Shown: positions 51,916 through 58,538 of the stretch, piece by piece
How the letters are laid out: the number at the start of each line of letters is the position of its first letter
Numbering within the stretch: position 1 is the first letter of the stretch
Origin: Proteobacteria bacterium SG_bin9
Lineage (GTDB): Bacteria; Pseudomonadota; Alphaproteobacteria; Rhizobiales; Xanthobacteraceae
Assembly (NCBI GenBank): GCA_002083525.1
Contig: LWDM01000074.1
Span: forward strand, 79,168 to 143,167
Length of the DNA stretch: 64,000 bases
Direction of reading: 5' to 3'
Notes under the pieces: model-generated
The model's database searches: none
What the model was told of the DNA's origin: nothing
The model's input: the letters and a program-made list of their open reading frames with translations, nothing else
Translations under genes and position numbers: made by a program

Positions 51916-52530
51916 CAAATGTCCGGCGATATTTGCGCAGCAAGGCGGGTGTTCCGTCCGGGGTTATAGGTAACCTCACCCGGTAGGGGAAGCCTCCAGA
52001 AGCCCTCCAAATGGGGACGGAAAGGGCCGTCTGCAAAGAAAGGCCCGTGAAAGCGGCTCAATCTCGTCATTAACCAATTCTTAACCTTCGTAAATCGCAG
52101 GGTGTTGGAATTGCTCTGCTTTTCACCGGCCGGAAGCCGATTTGCCGTACCGAGACGAGATCTTGAAGGCACCCTCTTAACTGAGCGCTGGCCGGTCTTG
52201 GCCCTGAGTGCCGCGCGATGTCCACAAGAGCACATCGTGCATCGGGCGTGTGAAGCCGACGATACGAGGATGCGCGCGTCAACGTATCGAAGGTCAGCGC
52301 GACCGAAAAGCGAGCTACGTGATCCCTCGCGTTGAGTTTCGCGCAGCGCGCATTTTTTAGTTTTGATTTTTCGGCGGGCGATTTTTGGCTTCTGAAACCT
52401 TTCCATACCGGTGGCGTAATTGCCGCATCGGCGACGCGACGTGCCGTTCTCACGATTGTCTGTCGCACCGCTGTGCTCTCTTTCGGTGGATGTCTGCCGA
52501 AGGTGTCCTTATTCAATCGGGAGACGATCA
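51916..52530. other. Intergenic region, no gene seen
   Basis: About 615 bases between the divergent aroQ and fasciclin genes. Open frames here are short, lack ribosome sites and show no family features. There are AT-rich patches (around 52065-52090 and 52350-52390) suitable for promoters on both sides, but no recognised operator, riboswitch or RNA gene. Confidence 0.5.
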
Positions 52531-53082
52531 ATGTCCAAGCGTATTGCTATGCTGACCGCAGCCGCCCTCGGCGCGCTGTTCGTGACTGGTACCGTGACTG
52601 CGCCGGCGTTCGCGCAGGAGAAGACCGTTCAGGTTGGCGGCGCTCCGATGTTCCCCTCGAAGAACATCATCCAGAACGCCGTGAACTCGAAGGATCACAC
52701 CACGCTCGTTGCAGCAGTGAAGGCCGCCGGCCTCGTTGACACGCTGCAGGGCGCTGGCCCGTTCACCGTGTTCGCTCCGACCAACGCCGCGTTCGGCAAG
52801 CTGCCGAAGGGCACCGTCGAGACGCTGGTGAAGCCGGAGAACAAGGCGACCCTCACCAAGATCCTGACCTATCATGTCGTCCCGGGCCGCCTCGCTGCCA
52901 AGGACCTCAAGGATGGCCAGAAGCTGACGACCGTTGCCGGTGAGACCCTCACCGTGAAGGCCGCCGGTGGCAAGGTTCAGATCATCGACTCCAAGGGTGG
53001 TGCTTCGAACGTGACCATTCCGAACGTGTTCCAGTCGAACGGCGTCATTCACGTCGTCAACAGCGTTCTGCTGCCGAGCTAA
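52531..53082 (+). CDS. Secreted fasciclin (FAS1) domain protein
   Basis: A 183-residue exported protein with a signal peptide (1-29, ending APAFAQ) and one FAS1 domain (about 45-182). The H1 and H2 motifs are seen in FTVFAPTNAAFGKLP and GVIHVVNSVLLP, with the conserved YH in ILTYHVVPGRLAAKD. FAS1 domains mediate adhesion; in rhizobia Nex18-type relatives are involved in nodulation or stress. The start at 52531 follows GGGAG. It is monocistronic with a strong terminator. Confidence 0.92.
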   Translation: MSKRIAMLTAAALGALFVTGTVTAPAFAQEKTVQVGGAPMFPSKNIIQNAVNSKDHTTLVAAVKAAGLVDTLQGAGPFTVFAPTNAAFGKLPKGTVETLVKPENKATLTKILTYHVVPGRLAAKDLKDGQKLTTVAGETLTVKAAGGKVQIIDSKGGASNVTIPNVFQSNGVIHVVNSVLLPS

Positions 53083-53106
53083 GACGTTCGCCGCGAGGCT
53101 GACGTC

Positions 53107-53140
53107 AAAATCCCGCTCTCCGAAAGGAGGGCGGGATTTT
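53107..53140. terminator. Rho-independent terminator, usable in both directions
   Basis: AAAATCCCGC...CTCC / GGAG...GCGGGATTTT with a GAAA loop. The A- and T-tracts flank both sides. It ends the fasciclin gene and can serve the convergent DUF1236 gene. Confidence 0.92.
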
Positions 53141-53203
53141 CTTATGTGCCGGCCAAACGAAAAGGCGGGCCGTGGCCCGCCTTCGCATTCTGATTGTCGA
53201 TCG

Positions 53204-53872
53204 TTAGGCGTCGATGATCGCGACGATCTCGAGCGTGCGCGGGTTCACCACGATGATCTCCGAGCCGACGAGGATGTACTCATAGCCTCGCCATTCCGGA
53301 TAGATCGTGACGACCTGGGCCGGCAAAGCGTGGAACGTCACGCTGCCGCGCGGCACCTTGGCGCCGACCGAGATCGAGAAGTTCACGTTGGTGACCGGCT
53401 TCACGTTCTGCTGCTTGATCACGGTGGTGATCTGCGTGCGCTGCTCGGTCGTGATCTTCGCGCCCGCACCGGCCTGACCGGTCGTGGTCGACTGCTTGGT
53501 CTGCGAGTCGGTGGCGGACTTCGACGAGCTCGGGGTCTGCGAGTCGGTTACAGACTTCGGCGCAGCAGGCGCCATCTTGTTGTCCTGCGCGGCCTTCGAA
53601 CCGGACGGCTGCTTGCTGTTGTCCTGCGCACGATCGCCCGGCGAAGCCTTGTCGGACTTCATGTTGTCCATGGAACTCGGGCTATCGCTGCGGTTCAGCG
53701 TACCGCTGCCGGACTGTCCACTTGTCGACGCAGGCGGAGCGGCCTGCGGCGCGCTCGGCGAAGCGCCCGAAGCACCTGACGTGGAACCCGGGCCCTGACC
53801 CTGTGCGGATGCAAGACCGGTCGTGATCACGAGCGCTGCCGCGGCGACAGACGCCAAGAATGTCTTCTTCAT
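53204..53872 (-). CDS. DUF1236 domain secreted protein
   Basis: A 222-residue exported protein with a signal peptide (1-24, ending GLASAQ), a Ser/Gln/Pro-rich low-complexity region (about 25-135) and a C-terminal DUF1236 domain (about 140-222) ending in YPEWRGYEYILVGSEIIVVN and PRTLEIVAIIDA. DUF1236 is a common periplasmic domain of unknown function in Bradyrhizobium. The start at 53872 has a very strong AAAGGAGGAG site. It is convergent with the fasciclin gene. Confidence 0.9.
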   Translation of the reverse strand: MKKTFLASVAAAALVITTGLASAQGQGPGSTSGASGASPSAPQAAPPASTSGQSGSGTLNRSDSPSSMDNMKSDKASPGDRAQDNSKQPSGSKAAQDNKMAPAAPKSVTDSQTPSSSKSATDSQTKQSTTTGQAGAGAKITTEQRTQITTVIKQQNVKPVTNVNFSISVGAKVPRGSVTFHALPAQVVTIYPEWRGYEYILVGSEIIVVNPRTLEIVAIIDA

Positions 53873-54035
53873 GGAACTCCTCCTTTTGTCCCTGCGGCCC
53901 GACAACGGCAGGAGGGAGGTCGTGTTCCGAGAAGGTACGGAGATAAACGTGAGAATTTCGTCAGAGACGTGAATGCCCGTTCATCGGTGCCGATGAACGG
54001 ACATTGGAAATTTCACTTAGCCGTCGCGTGAATGA

Positions 54036-54797
54036 TCAGCAAGTCGCCTTGCCGCAACGCGCTTCCGAAATCTTCTTCGACAGGCCTTCGACGCCGACGG
54101 CACCGATCACCACCTGCTTGCCGATGACGTAGCTCGGCGTGCCGTTCATGCCCATGGATTCGGCGAGCTTGAAGTTCTCTTCGAGCGTGGCGCGGACTTC
54201 GGGGCTGTTCATGTCCTTTTCGATGCGGGCGACATCGAGACCGACTTCCTTCGCCGCCGCGAGCGCGCGCGCCTTGTCGGCCGATCCGCGGCCGGTCAGC
54301 AGCTTCTGATGGAAGTCGAGATATTTCTTGCCGGTCGGGTCCTGCATCCGGACCGCAACGCCGACCTGCGCCGCTTCAACCGACGTCGGGCCGAGCACCG
54401 GAAACTCCTTCAGCACGACCTTCAGCTTCGGGTCGGCCTTCATCAGCTCCATCATGTCCAACATCGCGCGCTTGCAGTAGCCGCAGTTGTAATCGAAGAA
54501 CTCGACGAAGGTGACGTCGCCGTCCTTATTGCCGACGGTGACGCCGCGCGGCGACTTGAAGATCAAATCGGCGTTCTTGGCGACGGCGGCTTCGTGCTTG
54601 GCGGCGTCCGCGACCGACTGGCGCTTGCTCAGCTCGGCCGCCATCTCCTCGAGAATTTCGGGATGCTCCATCAGATACTTTTTGATGACGCTCTCGATCT
54701 CCTTTTTCTGGCCGTCGGAGAACGACTGCGCCGACGCCGGCGCGGTGAACAGGCCGAGTGCGAGCAGGGCAGGAGCGAGGGCGCGAAGCGAAATCAT
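54036..54797 (-). CDS. DsbA-family thioredoxin-like protein (Com1-like)
   Basis: A 253-residue periplasmic disulfide oxidoreductase. Signal peptide 1-24 (ending ASAQS), an N-terminal helical region (EIESVIKKYLMEHPEILEEM) typical of Com1/DsbA-type proteins, then the thioredoxin fold with FFDYNCGYCKRA, active Cys105 and Cys108 (CGYC). The cis-proline loop is in NGTPSYVIG. The extra C-terminal ARCGKATC holds two further cysteines. ATG 54797 is preferred to GTG 54803 because AAGGA is then at the right distance. Confidence 0.92.
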   Translation of the reverse strand: MISLRALAPALLALGLFTAPASAQSFSDGQKKEIESVIKKYLMEHPEILEEMAAELSKRQSVADAAKHEAAVAKNADLIFKSPRGVTVGNKDGDVTFVEFFDYNCGYCKRAMLDMMELMKADPKLKVVLKEFPVLGPTSVEAAQVGVAVRMQDPTGKKYLDFHQKLLTGRGSADKARALAAAKEVGLDVARIEKDMNSPEVRATLEENFKLAESMGMNGTPSYVIGKQVVIGAVGVEGLSKKISEARCGKATC

Positions 54798-54844
54798 GAT
54801 CACATCCTTGGCCGGAAATTCTGAAAAGCGCGTTTACGTCTGGC

Positions 54845-56251
54845 TTAGTTTGACTGTCCCGGCAACGGCCTGGCGCTCACGATATCGTCAGCCTTGACCC
54901 AGCCGGGCGTGCCGACCGCGAAACGCGTCTTGGCCCGGGTGGCGAGATCGCGCGCGGTCTTGCTGTCGCCGCGCAGAAACGCGGCCTGGGCTGCGGCGAG
55001 ATCGGCCTCGGCGTAATTGCCCTGTTTGCCGTAGGCGACGGCGAGCTGGGAGTAGGCGGACGGCACCTCGGGCTCGCGCGCAAGTGCAGCCTTGAGGATC
55101 GGCACCGCTTCGGTCGCGTACGCCGCGTTGCTCGAGGCAAGCAGCGCCTGTCCCAACATGATCTCGATCAGGGGCGCGCGATTGGAGAGCTGCAGCGCTC
55201 TGCGCAGCGGCGCGATCGCCTCATCGGGCTTGCCGCCTTCGAGCAGCGCCTGACCTTTCAGCTCGTAGAAATAAGGATTGTTCGGCTGTGTCTGAATCAG
55301 TCCGTCGATCTGGGCGATGGCCGTGCGCAGATCGCCATGGCGATAGGTGGCGATAGCGCGGGCGTAGCGGGCAGGGAGGTTGTCGGCCGCGCTGGTGTAG
55401 CGCCGCACCACCGTATCTTGCCGCTCCAGGAAGCCGGAGATTTTCGCGCGCATCATGTCGTGGCGAAGCTGCAGCGCCGGATCGTCCCGCTTCTCCCAGT
55501 TCGGACTCGAACGGGCCAGCTCACCGAGCGCGGCGACGCGCTCCGACGGTAGCGGGTGCGACTGCATGTAAGGATCGGCGCCGCGGCCCGCATACATGAT
55601 CTGATCGTTGAAGCGCTTGAAGGTCTCGTACATCCCCTTCGACGACTGCCCGGTGGCGTCGAGGAATTTCACGCCCGCCTTGTCGGCATTTTCTTCCTGC
55701 TGGCGCTGATACGACAGCACCGTGCGGATGATTGCCGCCTGCGGCGCGGCGATCGCGGCGGCGCCGGCATTGCCGCCGCCGCTGCCGGAGCGTGCGCCGG
55801 CGATGGCTGCGCCCATGCCGAGGATGGTGGCGAGCACCATCTGCGTCTGCGCCCGCGACAGCTCCTCGCGCAGCTTGGCAAGGTGACCGCCGGCGAGATG
55901 GCCGGTTTCATGCGCGAGCACGCCGATGATCTGGTTCGGCGTTTCCGAATCGCGCAGTGCGCCGACGTTGACGAAGATGCGGCGGCCGTCGGCGACGAAC
56001 GCGTTGAAGCTCGTGTCGTTGATCAGGACGACCTGGATGTTCTGCTTCGTGAGGCCGGCCGCGCGCAGAATCGGCGCCGTATACTCGCGCAACAGTTGCT
56101 CGATCTCGGTATCGCGCAGGATCGGCGGACCGGCGCTGCGGCGTTGCTGCGCCGAGGCGCTCATCGGCGCGACGGCGACGGCCGCCGCGGTCGCAGCTGC
56201 GATCCAGCGCAGCGAGCGGTTGCTCCGGCTTGCACAGGGGCGAGATGGCAT
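54845..56251 (-). CDS. M48 metalloprotease with TPR repeats (BepA-like)
   Basis: A 468-residue exported zinc protease. Signal peptide 1-34; the zinc site HETGH is at 114-118 with the third ligand glutamate in QEENADKAG (about 186). A Gly-rich hydrophobic stretch (143-170) is between them. C-terminal TPR-like repeats (about 310-440: AIAPLRRALQLSNRAPLIEI, AVPILKAALAREPEVPSAYS) match BepA, which handles outer-membrane protein quality control. It lies directly upstream of the DsbA-like gene (47 bases) on the same strand, both serving the envelope. Confidence 0.93.
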   Translation of the reverse strand: MPSRPCASRSNRSLRWIAAATAAAVAVAPMSASAQQRRSAGPPILRDTEIEQLLREYTAPILRAAGLTKQNIQVVLINDTSFNAFVADGRRIFVNVGALRDSETPNQIIGVLAHETGHLAGGHLAKLREELSRAQTQMVLATILGMGAAIAGARSGSGGGNAGAAAIAAPQAAIIRTVLSYQRQQEENADKAGVKFLDATGQSSKGMYETFKRFNDQIMYAGRGADPYMQSHPLPSERVAALGELARSSPNWEKRDDPALQLRHDMMRAKISGFLERQDTVVRRYTSAADNLPARYARAIATYRHGDLRTAIAQIDGLIQTQPNNPYFYELKGQALLEGGKPDEAIAPLRRALQLSNRAPLIEIMLGQALLASSNAAYATEAVPILKAALAREPEVPSAYSQLAVAYGKQGNYAEADLAAAQAAFLRGDSKTARDLATRAKTRFAVGTPGWVKADDIVSARPLPGQSN

Positions 56252-56285
56252 TTCGTTTGGCAATTGAGCCCGATCCGGTGATAAA

Positions 56286-56449
56286 ACTAGTGTCCCGATT
56301 CCGAAGTTCGCATCACCTTGCGGCACCCAGTTTGCGAACTTCGGAATCGAAGGACAGTAGCATTTTCTTTCTAGTGTGGCTTAGGTTCAGAAGTCCGCAT
56401 GGCGAGTTCGCGGCAAGGATGATGCGGACTTCTGAACCGCCACACTAGT
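56286..56449. repeat. Two related inverted hairpin elements with compensatory stem changes
   Basis: This fills most of the 305-base gap (56252-56556). Hairpin I pairs CGATTCCGAAGTTCGCA (56296-56312) with its exact inverse (56333-56349). Hairpin II pairs GGTTCAGAAGTCCGCAT (56384-56400) with its exact inverse (56422-56438), extended by CTAGTGTGGC / GCCACACTAG with a TTA bulge. Reversed, hairpin I aligns with II including the bulge site and the GCAAGG loop. The stems differ at three positions and each change is matched on the other arm. The whole is framed by ACTAGTGT...ACACTAGT. Confidence 0.85.
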
Positions 56450-56556
56450 GCTAACAAGCGCTTGATTGCGGCAGGAGAGCGGCGTTCGCGTCGGCGCGAC
56501 GGAACCGGTCAGTGCGTGCCACCGCCAACCCAGCCCCACCGGATTAGCAGACTTCC

Positions 56557-57747
56557 ATGCATGATGTGACCACCAAAAACACCGTGTCGGCCCTGATGAA
56601 TCCCTCGGCCCGCGGTGGCGTGCCGCCGTTCATGGTGATGGATGTGATGGCGGCCGCGGCCCGCATCGAGGCCAACGGCGGGCATGTGGTGCATATGGAG
56701 GTCGGCCAGCCGGCGAATCCGGCGCCGCAGGCCGCGATTGCCGCCGCCAGGGCCGCTCTGGAGCGCGGACGGATAGATTATACCTCGGCACTCGGTATCC
56801 CGTCGTTGCGGGCGCGAATCGCGCGCTATTACCGCGAGACACACAGTCGTGATGTCGATCCCGACCGGATCGTCGTCACCACCGGCTCATCCAGCGGCTT
56901 CATTCTCGCGTTTCTGTCGATGTTCGAGCCGGGCGACCGGGTTGCGGTGGCGATTCCCGGCTACCCGCCGTACCGGCACATTCTCACCGCACTCGGCTGC
57001 GAGCCGGTGCTGATCGAGACGCATGCGGACTCGCGCCATGCACTGACGCCGGAGGCGCTGCTCGCCGCCCATCGCAAGACGCCACTGAAGGGTGTGCTGG
57101 TTGCAAGTCCCGCCAATCCGACCGGCACGATGATGAGCCGTGAGGCGCTGTCGCGCCTGATCGAGGCGGCGGCCAGCGAAGGCATCCGCTTCATCTCGGA
57201 CGAGATCTATCACGGCCTCGACTACGCGTTTCCAGCGGTCAGTGCCGTCGAGCTGTCGGACAATGTGGTCGTCATCAACTCGTTCTCGAAATACTTCTGC
57301 ATGACCGGCTGGCGCGTCGGTTGGATGGTCGTGCCCGAAACGCTGGCGCGTCCGATCGAACGTCTGCAGCAGAACCTCGCGATCTCGGTGCCGACGCTGT
57401 CGCAGGTCGCGGCCGAAGCCGCGTTCGACGGCCGCGCTGAAATGGATGTGGTCAAGCATACGTATGAAGACAACCGCCGTCTCTTGATCGAGGGCTTTCC
57501 GAAAGCCGGACTCGATCGTTTTCTGCCGGCGGACGGCGCGTTCTATCTCTACGCCGACATCTCGCGCTTCAGTGCCGACAGTTTCGACTTCGCCAAACGG
57601 ATGCTGGAGGAGGCGCGTGTGGCGGCGACGCCGGGCGTCGATTTCGATCCGGTGCACGGCCGCGCGTTTGTGCGCTTCTGCTATTCGGGCTCGACGGACG
57701 ACACCCGCGAGGCGATTGCGCGCATCACGCGCTGGTTGGCGCGCTAA
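56557..57747 (+). CDS. PLP-dependent aminotransferase (class I/II)
   Basis: A 396-residue fold-type I aminotransferase. Features in order are YTSALGIPSLR, the PLP phosphate-contact GSSSGF, SPANPTGTM (185-192), SDEIYHG (214-220) and the PLP lysine Lys245 in NSFSKYFCMTGWRVGW; the C-terminal substrate-binding arginine is in FVRFCYS. The subgroup could be aspartate-, alanine- or valine-type. It is divergent from the M48 protease and 120 bases upstream of bioY. Confidence 0.92.
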   Translation: MHDVTTKNTVSALMNPSARGGVPPFMVMDVMAAAARIEANGGHVVHMEVGQPANPAPQAAIAAARAALERGRIDYTSALGIPSLRARIARYYRETHSRDVDPDRIVVTTGSSSGFILAFLSMFEPGDRVAVAIPGYPPYRHILTALGCEPVLIETHADSRHALTPEALLAAHRKTPLKGVLVASPANPTGTMMSREALSRLIEAAASEGIRFISDEIYHGLDYAFPAVSAVELSDNVVVINSFSKYFCMTGWRVGWMVVPETLARPIERLQQNLAISVPTLSQVAAEAAFDGRAEMDVVKHTYEDNRRLLIEGFPKAGLDRFLPADGAFYLYADISRFSADSFDFAKRMLEEARVAATPGVDFDPVHGRAFVRFCYSGSTDDTREAIARITRWLAR

Positions 57748-57867
57748 AAATTCTTCCGTGTGGAATGCAAGTTAGATGGCGGAAGTAAAGCGCTCGCCAT
57801 TCTGGCCCGTGCTCGGTATGAAGGCGTCGCGCACAGCCGCACCGGGACAACAAGACGGAAGCATCAC

Positions 57868-58470
57868 ATGAGCAGCAACGCATCATCACAGCATCTCGCC
57901 ACCGCATTCTGGCCGCAGCCGAGCAGCGGCATGCGCGCGTTCGCACGCAACGCCATTCTCGTCGTCGCAGGTACCGCGCTGCTGGCGCTGTCTGCCAAGG
58001 TCAACGTCCCGCTGCCGTACGTGCCGATGACGATGCAGACGCTGGTCGTGTTGATGATCGGGGCCGGTTACGGGTCGCGGCTCGGCTTCGTCACGCTTCT
58101 GGCTTACATCGCCGAGGGCGCGATGGGATTGCCGGTGTTCGCATCGCCGGTCGGCGGTCTTGCCATTCTTGCCGGTCCGACCGGTGGCTATCTGGTCGGC
58201 TTCGCGGTCGCGGCCTTTGTCACCGGCTGGATGTGCGAACACGGTTTCGGACGTTCGGCGTTGCGCGTGTTCATCGCCATGGCCGTCGGCCATCTCATCA
58301 TCTTCGCGTTCGGCTTCGCCTGGCTCGCCTACGGGGTGAAACTTGGCGCAGAGCGGGCCTGGCTCGTCGGCGTGGTGCCGTTCGTCGCCGGCTCCGTGGT
58401 CAAGAACGCGCTCGGCACGGTTCTGATGGCTGTGCTGTCGCGCTGGGCGCAGCGCATCCGCGCTGCGTAA
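57868..58470 (+). CDS. bioY: Biotin transporter BioY
   Basis: A 200-residue membrane protein, the substrate-binding S component of ECF biotin uptake. The family signature VPLPYVPMTMQTLVVLM and GPTGGYLVGFAVAAFVTGW are clear, with about six helices. No BioM/BioN genes are adjacent, so it acts alone or with a distant energising module. Its presence beside accB/accC within 7 kb fits biotin supply to acetyl-CoA carboxylase. No biotin-repressor box was identified. Closed by a terminator. Confidence 0.95.
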   Translation: MSSNASSQHLATAFWPQPSSGMRAFARNAILVVAGTALLALSAKVNVPLPYVPMTMQTLVVLMIGAGYGSRLGFVTLLAYIAEGAMGLPVFASPVGGLAILAGPTGGYLVGFAVAAFVTGWMCEHGFGRSALRVFIAMAVGHLIIFAFGFAWLAYGVKLGAERAWLVGVVPFVAGSVVKNALGTVLMAVLSRWAQRIRAA

Positions 58471-58491
58471 GCGAACAGCTGGCTTCAGACG

Positions 58492-58521
58492 AAAACGCCC
58501 GGCAGCGATGCCGGGCGTTTT
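58492..58521. terminator. Rho-independent terminator shared by bioY and rne
   Basis: A perfect 13-bp stem, AAAACGCCCGGCA / TGCCGGGCGTTTT, with a GCGA loop lies between the convergent bioY and rne genes. A- and T-tracts at both ends allow termination in either direction. Confidence 0.93.
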
Positions 58522-58538
58522 GCTTGGATGGATGCGGC

